The translations under genes and the position numbers were made by a program. A DNA stretch of 59,045 nt from assembly GCA_038253325.1 (NCBI GenBank), contig JBBSHE010000018.1, positions 1 to 59,045 on the forward strand, in the 5' to 3' direction. The notes under the pieces were generated by a model that saw nothing but the letters and a program-made list of their open reading frames with translations, did no database searches and was not told the DNA's origin. Within the stretch, counting starts at the first letter, position 1; every line of letters starts with the position of its first letter. Source of the DNA: JBBSHE01 sp038253325 (GTDB lineage: Bacteria; Actinomycetota; Actinomycetes; Propionibacteriales; Nocardioidaceae). This document shows positions 1 to 7,500 of this stretch, piece by piece.

Positions 1-225
1 CGCCGCGACGAGTGAGATCCCGACTTGCAGACTGCCCTCGGCCACGCCCGATCCCACCGCCACCAGGGGGTCCGAGACCGCGAGGCCGACGCCCACCGCA
101 AGCAATGCCGACAATGCTGCACGAACTGCGCCGAGGGGAACATCGAGAACCCGTCGAGCGACCGCAGCAAAGACAACCACGGTTGCGACCCACAAGAAGA
201 CGAGCAGCAAGGGACTCAACGACAC
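1..225 (-). CDS. Membrane protein N-terminus, cut by left edge (possibly AarF/UbiB kinase)
   Basis: Only the first 75 codons are inside the window; the gene runs off the left edge on the minus strand. A GTG at 225 is the first start after an in-frame TGA. A TTG two codons later (219) sits at better distance from the AGGAG. The encoded peptide begins SPLLLVFLWVATVVVFAA, a clear membrane segment, then RRVLDVPLGAVRAALSALLA and a second hydrophobic stretch. That N-terminal pair of helices is what I remember from membrane-anchored AarF/ABC1/UbiB-type kinases of Nocardioides-like bacteria, but the kinase domain would lie outside the window, so the family is a guess. It cannot be judged complete or intact. 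Confidence 0.5.
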   Translation of the reverse strand, partial: MSLSPLLLVFLWVATVVVFAAVARRVLDVPLGAVRAALSALLAVGVGLAVSDPLVAVGSGVAEGSLQVGISLVAA

Positions 226-370
226 TCCTGGCGCTCATCGGCGCGGACGGTGCAGCAGCCTAGACGGCGCGCGCGGGTCTGACAAGCGGCAGTGCCTACC
301 CTCAGGCCGGCTCAGGAGGCGAGGGGCAAGGGTCACCCGACCAGGCGCAGGATTGCCTGAATCACGTGCT

Positions 371-670
371 TCACATCAGATCAAAGGCCAGGCGGATGGC
401 CTCGGTAAGGTGCGGTTCTTGGGAGGGTCGCAGAAAACCGATCTGCCGACCAAGGGCCGACACCGGGATCGTGACGATGTTGTCGCAGCTGACCACACTG
501 TCCTGCTCGAGCCCGTTGACTCCTCCCACCGGCACCTCGGTTGACAGTCCGCGAATCGTTGTGGTGATCGGCGCCACGGTGACGCGGGTCAGGTGGGGAC
601 GGATCACGTCGCGGGTCAGGATGAGGACGGGCCGCGTCTTGTCGAGCAGCGCCGTATGTATTGGGCGCAT
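371..670 (-). CDS. MazF/PemK-type endoribonuclease toxin
   Basis: A 99-residue protein with the MazF/PemK fold pattern: an early basic KTRPVLILTRD strand, then HLTRVTVAPITTTIRGLSTEV, which carries the conserved V-P-x-T-T core, then SVVSCDNIVTIP and a helical tail ending in AIRLAFDL. MazF toxins cut mRNA or rRNA at short single-stranded sites. Its ATG shares one base with the TGA of the upstream ribbon-helix-helix antitoxin, the usual arrangement for co-translated type II toxin-antitoxin pairs. Length is typical (about 100-110). The N-terminus is a few residues shorter than many homologues because the gene begins directly at the antitoxin stop. A degraded copy of the same C-terminal tail lies at 22208-22348. 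Confidence 0.85.
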   Translation of the reverse strand: MRPIHTALLDKTRPVLILTRDVIRPHLTRVTVAPITTTIRGLSTEVPVGGVNGLEQDSVVSCDNIVTIPVSALGRQIGFLRPSQEPHLTEAIRLAFDLM

Positions 671-906
671 CAGCGGAGGTCGTCCATCGGCGTCTTGGCG
701 GCGAACTCGGCAAGGGCATCGAAGTCATCGTCGGCAGCGCTGGCAGCGAGGATCGCAGCATCCCGGGTTGCGATCGCCCGCCGGCGCTCCCGTTCGACGG
801 CTCGGGACACCAGCGCAGCCCGACTGCGCACATCGCCCGCGGCCACACACTCGTCGATGAATTCGACGAGGTCGTCCGGTAGGCGTACGGTGATCTGACT
901 CGTCAT
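670..906 (-). CDS. Ribbon-helix-helix antitoxin, MazE-like partner of the 371-670 toxin
   Basis: A 78-residue protein. The first 45 residues are a ribbon-helix-helix DNA-binding unit: the strand TSQITVRLPDDLVEF, then two helices with the SRAALVSRAVERE pattern. The remaining acidic, Ala-rich tail (AASAADDDFDALAEFAAKT) is the part expected to wrap the toxin. It precedes the toxin with a 1-base overlap, so the pair is one transcript and probably represses its own promoter. No Shine-Dalgarno sequence precedes the ATG; a TATGGT-like -10 lies about six bases upstream, so the mRNA may be leaderless. Function is inferred from fold and context; family naming of the antitoxin is loose. Confidence 0.82.
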   Translation of the reverse strand: MTSQITVRLPDDLVEFIDECVAAGDVRSRAALVSRAVERERRRAIATRDAAILAASAADDDFDALAEFAAKTPMDDLR

Positions 907-920
907 ACCGATACCATACC
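905..920 (-). promoter_or_regulatory. GGTAT repeats at the start of the MazEF-like operon
   Basis: Read on the minus strand, GGTAT occurs three times in 16 bases (905-909, 911-915, 916-920), the last copy running into the antitoxin start codon. The spacing and position suit an autoregulatory ribbon-helix-helix operator that overlaps the -10 region. Inference only; no binding data. Confidence 0.35.
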
Positions 921-954
921 AGGATGGGATTCAGATGTCCGCCGCCCACGTGCC

Positions 955-1353
955 TCAGGCCGTGAGCGCGGATCGGAGCCCGAGTTCGTCCACGAACGGT
1001 TGGAAATCGCGGTCACGATAGAGCAGCAGATGGTCGTGCAGGCAGCAGAAGCTGGCGATGATCGTGTCGATGCTCGTACGAGTGGTGCGGCCCCGACGGC
1101 GCAACAGCCGGTACGCCTCGGCGGCACGAATGGCTTGGTCGGGACCGAGCATCGCGAACACCGTGAGCGACGTGAGCGCGTCGTAGGCACGGCGATAGTC
1201 GCGGTCGAGCTGGAAGCCTTGCAGTACCTCCATCAAGATGACGTCGCCGACGCCGATCGGCTCAATTCCGAGTGCCACATCGAGGAAATCCGTCTCCGGC
1301 GAGAGGACTCCATTGAAGAAGTCGATCCAGACCCCGGAATCGACGATGATCAA
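955..1353 (-). CDS. VapC-type PIN-domain ribonuclease toxin
   Basis: A 132-residue PIN-domain protein. Acidic metal-binding positions are visible: D5 in IIVDSGVWIDFF, E in DVILMEVLQGF, D in TSIDTIIAS, and the RDRDF motif near the end. PIN toxins are Mg-dependent RNases that cut tRNA or rRNA. The start is TTG, overlapping the antitoxin TGA by four bases (TTGA), which supports translational coupling. Length matches VapC (about 125-140). Together with the upstream antitoxin it forms a complete two-gene module. Confidence 0.88.
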   Translation of the reverse strand: MIIVDSGVWIDFFNGVLSPETDFLDVALGIEPIGVGDVILMEVLQGFQLDRDYRRAYDALTSLTVFAMLGPDQAIRAAEAYRLLRRRGRTTRTSIDTIIASFCCLHDHLLLYRDRDFQPFVDELGLRSALTA

Positions 1354-1547
1354 CGCGGTCGGCCACGGGTCTCGTCGAGGTCACCTTCCCAGGTCAGCTT
1401 CCCGCGCAGGTCACGAAGCCGCGTTTGGCGGCCGAGTCGAACGAGTGACTCGAGGCCAAGCTGGACCGTCTCCTTCTTGGTCGCCGTGCCGGCCGTACGC
1501 ATGGCCTCGTCGAGCAGATCGTCGTCGATGTCGATGTTGGTACGCAC
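1350..1547 (-). CDS. VapB-type antitoxin
   Basis: The supported protein starts at GTG 1547 with RTNIDIDDDLLDEAMRTAGT, the ribbon-helix-helix start of the short VapB (DUF2191-like) antitoxins; the reading frame is open further upstream but that part is not protein-like. A GGAG lies seven bases before this GTG. The middle TKKETVQLGLESLVRL is the second helix, and the tail LRDLRGKLTWEGDLDETRG closely fits antitoxin C-termini that contact PIN toxins. The stop overlaps the toxin start by four bases. It is expected to bind its own promoter, where an inverted repeat is visible at 1560-1589. Confidence 0.85.
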   Translation of the reverse strand: MRTNIDIDDDLLDEAMRTAGTATKKETVQLGLESLVRLGRQTRLRDLRGKLTWEGDLDETRGRPR

Positions 1548-1559
1548 TTCACAGCTCCG

Positions 1560-1589
1560 ATGTGTATGACTGCCCCGATTCGTACACAT
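1560..1589 (-). promoter_or_regulatory. Inverted repeat upstream of vapBC (candidate operator)
   Basis: ATGTGTA (1560-1566) and TACACAT (1583-1589) are perfect 7-base inverted arms with a 16-base spacer, ending 12 bases before the antitoxin GTG. A TATCAT-like -10 on the minus strand abuts the distal arm. This fits autorepression by the VapB-VapC complex, which is inference from position. Confidence 0.4.
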
Positions 1590-1699
1590 GATACCTGACA
1601 CCAGACGGTCGGGCGTGTTCAGGCGCACTGCCGTCCACAAAATGCCGGAATGCATTCGACATACGGTCATCGCGTCCGCACTTTTCGCGACTGACCGGC

Positions 1700-2140
1700 C
1701 TAACCCAACAGGTCGTCGGCGGTGAGCGGTCGTACGCCGTCATCGGTGGCGAGATGCAACGGTCGGAGTGGCACGTTCTGGGAGCGCCCAGCCTCTAGAA
1801 GGGTGCGTGCCCGCGCGCGGTCGGTCTCCGTGACCGCCTCGGTGCCTGGCCGGGTCAGTGCGAGCGCGATCGACGTCGCCCGGCCGTCGTCGACGACGGT
1901 CATCGCGACCTGAAACAGGTTGCCGACAAGGACCGGATCCAGCTCTGGTGGGATCTCGTCGACCGGCATCAGGTGGGGGACCTGGAGGTCGTGGTCGTCG
2001 AACCAGGTCACCCAGATGCTCTCGAAGTCGTATCCGTAGGGGCCGAGCAGATCGTCCCAACGGAGCTCCAGTTCTGCAGCGGTACGAACCGGAGCGTCGA
2101 GCGGTCGATGAGGTTGTCGCGGCTTGGTGTGGTGTGGCAT
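1700..2140 (-). CDS. Unrecognised protein, 146 aa
   Basis: A 146-residue soluble protein starting at an ATG (MPHHTKPRQ); another start six codons upstream is possible. It has a basic N-terminus, then ELELRWDDLLGPYGYDFESI and VTWFDDHDLQVPHLMPVDE, a strand-rich centre with MTVVDDGRATSIALALTRPG, and a helical C-terminus. Codon use has the third-position GC expected of real genes here. I do not recognise the family. It sits between two toxin-antitoxin modules on the same strand, but nothing in it resembles a toxin or antitoxin, and its gaps to both neighbours exceed 100 bases. Confidence 0.6.
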   Translation of the reverse strand: MPHHTKPRQPHRPLDAPVRTAAELELRWDDLLGPYGYDFESIWVTWFDDHDLQVPHLMPVDEIPPELDPVLVGNLFQVAMTVVDDGRATSIALALTRPGTEAVTETDRARARTLLEAGRSQNVPLRPLHLATDDGVRPLTADDLLG

Positions 2141-2256
2141 CGCCCGAGCATGCCGCAATTGCCGCCTGCGACGCGTTCGTCATCCACAGGGCTCGCTCCG
2201 GTGCCCGGCCCAAACGCCGAGGTACGTCGAAAGAACCGTTCAAGGGGGTGAAACGG

Positions 2257-2646
2257 TCACGTGGGCGCTCTCACCCTGAGGCCGATGCGGCGTGCCGCGT
2301 CGCTCATGCGGGCGTCGTACGCCAGGACTTCCTCGCAGCTGAGCCGAATCGCGGTGATCAGGTGAAGGGCATCGAGGCTGCGCAAGTCTGACCCCGGAAG
2401 GAGACCCGCCTGGCCGAACATCGACCGATCAGGCTCGACGAGGCTGACCCTGTCCAAGACGTCTGTCACAGCCGCCTGATCGAGGTCCTCGCGGACGGCG
2501 AGTCGACGTAACGCGGTCTCCAGCAGGGCACTCGACACGAGCTCGACGTCATCGGGGAGGCCGTTGAGATGCGCTACGAGCGCCTGGCTCTCCTGCTCAT
2601 CGACCAGTAGCTTGGCGGCTGCCGAGGTGTCGATGTACTGCCTCAC
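2257..2646 (-). CDS. VapC-type PIN-domain toxin
   Basis: A 129-residue PIN-domain protein starting at GTG 2646 (RQYIDTSAAAKLLVDE). Acidic site residues are visible: D6 in YIDTSA, E in LLETALRRL, D in LRSLDALHL and D in VLAYDARM, the order of a canonical PIN active site. The GTG overlaps the TGA of the small upstream gene in a GTGA, and the longer open frame upstream of this GTG reads antisense to that gene's frame and has no protein character. Expected role: RNase of a type II toxin-antitoxin pair. Confidence 0.85.
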   Translation of the reverse strand: MRQYIDTSAAAKLLVDEQESQALVAHLNGLPDDVELVSSALLETALRRLAVREDLDQAAVTDVLDRVSLVEPDRSMFGQAGLLPGSDLRSLDALHLITAIRLSCEEVLAYDARMSDAARRIGLRVRAPT

Positions 2647-2795
2647 CGGTCGCCGCGCAGCTTGTCGAGGGATTCCTGCACCGGCCGGTCCAGGCGCTTG
2701 CGCGCCCACGATCCGAATCCGCCCCGAGACCTGGCGCGCCGAATGCGCAGACCCGCCTCGTCGCTCAACGGCACTGGGCTGATCACCGCGACCAC
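2643..2795 (-). CDS. Short putative antitoxin of the 2257-2646 PIN toxin
   Basis: A 50-residue reading frame whose TGA overlaps the toxin GTG by four bases. It begins GTG GTC GCG GTG ATC after in-frame stops and reads VVAVISPVPLSDEAGLRIRR, then an Arg-rich stretch and ends in LDRPVQESLDKLRGDR. The amphipathic C-terminal helix is what antitoxins use to bind PIN toxins, but no ribbon-helix-helix is visible, so it may be a minimal or Phd/YefM-unrelated type. Coupling to the toxin and conserved third-position GC support it as a gene. The start is uncertain: GTG 2795 and GTG 2786 are both possible and neither has a good Shine-Dalgarno. Confidence 0.6.
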   Translation of the reverse strand: MVAVISPVPLSDEAGLRIRRARSRGGFGSWARKRLDRPVQESLDKLRGDR

Positions 2796-2822
2796 GGTGC
2801 CACACCGAGGTACGAAACCTCC

Positions 2823-2859
2823 GTGCTATCAGCGCGTACTGAGTGCTATCATTCCGCAC
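2823..2859. promoter_or_regulatory. Shared control region with GTGCTATCA direct repeats
   Basis: GTGCTATCA occurs at 2823-2831 and again at 2843-2851, exactly 20 bases apart, in the short gap between two divergent toxin-antitoxin pairs. The second copy contains TATCAT (2847-2852), a good -10 for the rightward operon placed seven bases before its ATG, with no ribosome-binding site between, so that mRNA is probably leaderless. A repressor on these repeats would cover the rightward promoter. Confidence 0.45.
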
Positions 2860-3153
2860 ATGCGACAGCTGATCACCAGGCTGGACGATGAATTGCACGC
2901 CCGGTTGAAGGCCCGGGCGGCGGCAGAAGGACGCTCGGTCAACGCGCTTGTTGTGGATGCGTTGACGGCGGTCACCTCGGATGTCGACATCTCTGGTGGT
3001 GAGGTGTTGCGTGCCGCTGCGGCCCGTTCGGGTCTGCTTGTGGTTCCGAGTCGTCCCAACAAGGTGCCGAGCCGTCGAACGGCTGCTCGCGTCACGGTTG
3101 GTGCTGGCCGATCGGTGAGCGAGGCGCTGAACGTCGAGCGTGCCGGCCGGTGA
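2860..3153 (+). CDS. FitA/VapB-type ribbon-helix-helix antitoxin
   Basis: A 97-residue protein starting at ATG 2860 (MRQLITRLDDELHARLKARA). The N-terminal strand and two helices (AEGRSVNALVVDALTAV) are a FitA-like ribbon-helix-helix domain; the rest (GEVLRAAAARSGLLVVPSR and a Ser/Arg-rich tail) is the probable toxin-binding part. It overlaps the downstream PIN toxin by four bases (GTGA). It lies head to head with the 2257-2795 pair and shares its control region. It likely represses its own promoter through the direct repeats at 2823-2851. Confidence 0.85.
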   Translation: MRQLITRLDDELHARLKARAAAEGRSVNALVVDALTAVTSDVDISGGEVLRAAAARSGLLVVPSRPNKVPSRRTAARVTVGAGRSVSEALNVERAGR

Positions 3154-3593
3154 CGGTCTACTACGCCGATACGTCAGCTTTGGTGGGTGCCTACTTTGTT
3201 GACGAGCCCGACCATGCAGAGCTTCGGCGCCTGCTGCTGGAAGAGGGTTTGCCGGTCGTGACTTCAGAGCTCACCCGGGTCGAGCTGGCGTCCGCGGTCA
3301 CGGCGGCGGCACGGGCAGGTCGCCTGCGACGACCTCATGTGATTCTTGACCGGTTCGACGCCGACTGCGGCGACGACGGACCAGTGACGATGCTGCGATT
3401 CGAGATCGAGATCGTGTTGGCTGCCGCCCGCGATCTGGTGCTCGGCCAACAGCTGCGTACCCTCGATGCCTTGCACCTCGCAGTGGCGATGACGACTACT
3501 GCTGACCTCGCCGGAGACGAGGACATAAGCCTGGTCACCCGTGATGCCACCCAGGCCGCGGTTGCCAGCCAGCTCGGAGTCGAAGTGTGCTGA
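3150..3593 (+). CDS. VapC-type PIN-domain toxin
   Basis: A 147-residue PIN-domain RNase starting at GTG 3150. Acidic site residues can be placed at D7 (YYADTSALV), E45 (LTRVELASAV), D106 (LRTLDALHLAVA) and D132 (SLVTRDATQ), all four expected positions of an active PIN fold. Length is normal for the longer VapC subgroup. It is coupled to the upstream antitoxin by a GTGA overlap. It is followed by a convergent hydrolase gene after 66 bases; no strong hairpin was seen there. Confidence 0.88.
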   Translation: MTVYYADTSALVGAYFVDEPDHAELRRLLLEEGLPVVTSELTRVELASAVTAAARAGRLRRPHVILDRFDADCGDDGPVTMLRFEIEIVLAAARDLVLGQQLRTLDALHLAVAMTTTADLAGDEDISLVTRDATQAAVASQLGVEVC

Positions 3594-3659
3594 CCGGTCG
3601 GCTCCTCGCAGTCGATCCACGTTGCGCAGCTTGACGGCGTACGAAGCCGGGTTCATGAG

Positions 3660-4430
3660 TCAACGGTCTGGGTCGGGGAGGTCGACGACGAGCGCCAGGT
3701 GATCCGACAGCGCGAGTCGAACGGCCTCGCCGCGGCCGGTGCGCGGCAATCCGCGCGCGAGAATGTGGTCGATCTGGCGTTCCGGTGCGTGTGCCGGGAA
3801 CGTCAGTTGGGTGGCCAGCGGCTCGAGCCTGGTGAGGCGGCGAGCCAGTCCAGGCCCCATGTTGAGGTCGCCCAGCACGATCGCCGGGCCGACACGGGCC
3901 GCCACGCGACGCGCCACCCGAGTCAGCTGGACAGCGTTCCATCCCGGCAGGAAGGACAGGTGCGTGGTGGCGATCAGCACGTCACCAAGTGGGGTTTGTA
4001 CGGTCGCAAGCACGGCAACCCTGGCTTCGTCATCTCGCACCAGCTGAGGCCGCAACCGACCTCGCCACGCCGGCACCGGCACTTTGGGCGCGGGCAGCTT
4101 CAAGACCTGCCAGTGCAGCACCGGGTATCGCGACAGCAACGCGATGCCGTACGCCGCCATGCCGGGTTGCTCGCGGCCGGTGGCGGCCCGCCACGTGAGC
4201 CCCGGCGTTCCGGCCAAGGCAGCCGCGAACCGATACTCGGCCGCCCCCATCGCGTCGGCCGCCACCTGGGTCAGGTCGGCACCGAGCGAGCGGGGTTGGC
4301 CGCGGTCGACCTCCTGCAACCCCAGGACATCCGCGTTCAGTCCGCGGACCGCGGTCGCGAAGCGGTCGACGTCCACCCGGTCGTCCGCAGGCGATCGTCC
4401 ATGCAGGATGTTGAAGGTGGCGATGCGCAC
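3660..4430 (-). CDS. Endonuclease/exonuclease/phosphatase-family metal-dependent hydrolase
   Basis: A 256-residue protein of the EEP superfamily if it starts at GTG 4430 (VRIATFNILHGRS), where homology to the fold begins; the open frame extends 34 codons upstream but that part is not protein-like. Catalytic motifs in order: N in TFNILHGR, E in LGLQEVDRG, H in IATTHLSFLPG, D/N in VLGDLNMG, D and H in RQIDHILA, and the terminal LSDHLALVV. All metal and phosphate-binding positions are present, so it should be active. The substrate (DNA, phosphoinositide-like or other phosphodiester) cannot be read from sequence. It lies on the same strand downstream of the AddAB-like pair, 130 bases away, so co-transcription is possible. 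Confidence 0.85.
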   Translation of the reverse strand: MRIATFNILHGRSPADDRVDVDRFATAVRGLNADVLGLQEVDRGQPRSLGADLTQVAADAMGAAEYRFAAALAGTPGLTWRAATGREQPGMAAYGIALLSRYPVLHWQVLKLPAPKVPVPAWRGRLRPQLVRDDEARVAVLATVQTPLGDVLIATTHLSFLPGWNAVQLTRVARRVAARVGPAIVLGDLNMGPGLARRLTRLEPLATQLTFPAHAPERQIDHILARGLPRTGRGEAVRLALSDHLALVVDLPDPDR

Positions 4431-4560
4431 CCGCCAAGTCTGCCGTGAACATCCCTCGGCGTGCCCCGTGCGCGCCGCAGTAGATGATGTGGAGTTGATC
4501 CGAGGCGTCTGCTTTTTCCGGACATTGAGCACGCTCGTGTCGAGGGAAGCGCTTGTCGTT

Positions 4561-7500
4561 TCACCGAATCGGGCCGAAAGACTCGGTGGTGTCTCCGGTC
4601 AGTCGACCAAGGTCATCGCGTAGACCTTGGTCGGCTTGGGACTGGCCGAGCAACGCGGCCAGGTCGTTACGGCTGAGAGAGGGGTCTCCGGCTGACCGCG
4701 CCGGGTTGCCCACCACGACGTGCTCACCACGAGCCTGAGGATGAAGGAACAGCAGTTGTCCAGTCGCTGACGAGCCGGTCGCCTGTTCGACAGTCACGAG
4801 GTACGCCCTGATCTGCGGTCGGTAGAACTGGGCTCGGCTATGAATCGCAGCCGACGGAATCGCGTCGGTCTTGTAGTCGACGACCACGAGGCTGCCGTCG
4901 TCCTCGCGGTAGATGAGGTCGACAAGGCCCTCGAGCACCGTGCCGTCTTCCTGGACGGTTCCGACGTACGACTCGCGCCAGTGGTCACGGGCGGCCGCTC
5001 GCGTGACGACGTCAGAGTCCAGTGCCGACCGGACGAGCGACGTCACGACGTCGGCGTACTCGACCACACCCTCGGCGATGCATTGAGAACTGACGGCTGC
5101 CTCGAGACCTGTGCCGTCTGCGAGGTTGATCGTCTGCAGGACAGCGTGCACCGCTCGACCGATGGCAGAGCCGTAGCGGCCCTTCGTCCACGGCGGCAGC
5201 TCGACGTCACGCGCGCCCTTGGCGTAACCCGGCTCGTCGACCTCGGCGAGGGTCACCGCTGGCTCCGTACCCTCGAGGCCGGACGCGCTGACAGCAGACA
5301 CCAGCCGCGACGTGGCGCGTACCGCCTCGATCTGCGCCAGCCAGTCAGCCAAGGCCGGAATGTCGGCAGCAACAGCCCCGTCCGCCGGGACCTGCGCACC
5401 GGGCGCTTCCTCGGCGACGAAGGCGGTCGCGCCGGCCGCCGTTGCTGCTCCGGCGTCGGCGAGGATCTCGGCGTTGGTCGAGCCGCTGGCTTTGCGGTGC
5501 AGCGACACCACCAAGCGGTCGCGGGCACGGGTCGTCGCGACGTACAGCAGCCGCCGCCGCTCGTACGCGTCCATCTGCTCGTCGAGGGGTGCGACGTTTT
5601 CGAAGTCGTTGGTCTGCACGCGCTTGGTGAGCCGGACCTCGTACCCCTCGTCGGTCCACAGCAACCGCACGCCTCCGTTGTTGCGCGGCTTCGAGCTCAT
5701 GCCCGACAGCACCACCATCGGGAACTCGAGCCCCTTCGCGGCGTGCACGGTCATCACCCGCACCGCGTCGACGTCGGTCTCGGGCAGTACGGCCTCGGCG
5801 ACCCGGACGGTCTCCTCGCCTTGTCGCGCGGCCCAGGCGAGGTACGCCCGCAGCCCCCCGTGCTCGGTCTCCGACCACGCCCGTGCCTGGTCGACGACGA
5901 ACCGCAGCCGCCGCCACCGGTCTGCCGATCGGGGACCGCTGGCTGCCACCTCCAGCATCCGCCGATCGGCGATCACCGCGCCCAGCACCTCACTCGGAGG
6001 CATCCAGCGAGCCTTGTTGTGCAGATCCTTCAGGTATGCGATGCCACGACCGACGGGGTGGTTCGCGAGCTCGTCGGGCACCGGGGCGAGGAGGTTGAAC
6101 GACCCCAGGGCCTGCTTCCACGACCACAGGTCGTCGTCACCGCACCCGAACAGCGGCGACCGCAGCGCGGTCACGCAGGCGAGCAGGTCGCTCGGGTCTG
6201 CGACCACCCGCGCCGCGGCCAGCAGACTTCGTATCTCGCTCGCCTGGTAGACCAGCGAGCTCGACTCCGCCCGGTACGGGACCTTCGCGGCCTCGAGGGC
6301 ATCCTCGAGGAACGGCAGCGACGTCCGGGCCGGCACCAGGATGGCGATGTCGCCGAGCTCGACCGGACGCCAGGTCTGCTTTCGTTCGTCCCACATCGTC
6401 CAGCCCTCGGCGATCGCCTGTCGGATCACCGTCGCGACGTCGGCGGCCTCCCGTTCCCGCAGCACGGCCGCAGTGGGGTTGTCGTCGTGAGCTCCCGCGC
6501 CGAGGACGACGACAGGTGCGCCGGTGCCGGTGTCGTCGCGGGTCGGTTGCAACGCGATGTACGCGGGTTGGGCGCCCTCGATCGGCTCGATCACCTGATG
6601 GAACACCTCGTTGACCCAGCCGAGCACCGATGCGACGGTCCGGAAGTTCGAGGTCAGGGTCACGGTCTCGCCGACCCGATCCTGCGCATCGAGGTACATC
6701 GCGATGTCGGCGCGGCGGAACCGGTAGATCGACTGCTTCGGGTCACCGACGACGAACAGGGACCCGGCAGGGATCTCGACGTCCTTCCAGTCGGCCGCCG
6801 ACGCCTCGGCTCCGGCCGCGATCCGGACTGCGATCTCGATCTGGAGCGGGTCGGTGTCCTGGAACTCGTCGAGCAGCAGCCGCGGGTACTGCTCCCGCAA
6901 GGCCGCGCGTACGGCGTCATCTCGGCGCAGCAGGTCCCGGGTCACCACGAGCAGGTCGTGGAACTCGAGCCGGCCCTGGGCGGCCCGGGCCAGCGCCGCC
7001 TCGCGTACCTGGTTCGCCACCCAGTACGCCAGCGGCCGCAGGGTTGCGTTGGTGAACTCGAGCAGCACCGCGGCCGCCTCCTGCTGCCACCTCTGGCAGC
7101 CGCCGCGGATGTCCTCGAGAGTGCCGTTCTTCCAGTTGGCCTTTCGGCCAAAGCTCCAGCTGAGCTCTTGTGCGGTCAGCATGCCCCTGAGGTGCGTGTC
7201 GGGGTCGTCGCTGTCGTCATACTCGTCGGCCCAGGCGGTGAGCGCGGCAAGTCGGGGCAGGAACTTGTCGTCAGGGTCACCGCACTCGTCGGCCCGGGCG
7301 GCGAGGCGACGCGCGTCGTCGAACAGCTGGCGTACGTACGGCAGCGGGGGTTTCGGCGGCCCGCCCGGGAGTACCCGGTCGCCGATCAGGTCCCAGTCGG
7401 ACTGGAATGCGCGGGCGAGCGAGCGCATGTGCTCGAGCTTGACCCCGGCGGCGAGAGCGAGCCGTACGGACTGCGCGAGCGACTCGTCGTCGAGCAGCTC

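Noticed and set aside
12..282. Plus-strand open frames at the left edge
   Set aside because: The minus strand of the same bases encodes a clear membrane segment after a start; the plus-strand products are Pro/Arg-rich with no structure.
2234..2257. Inverted ACCGTT/AACGGT near the end of the PIN-toxin gene as a terminator
   Set aside because: Arms are only six bases with an 11-base loop and no U-tract.
2662..2859. N-terminal extension of the antitoxin at 2860
   Set aside because: The extra codons are Arg/Pro-rich and antisense to the short antitoxin of the divergent pair. A -10 sits just before ATG 2860.
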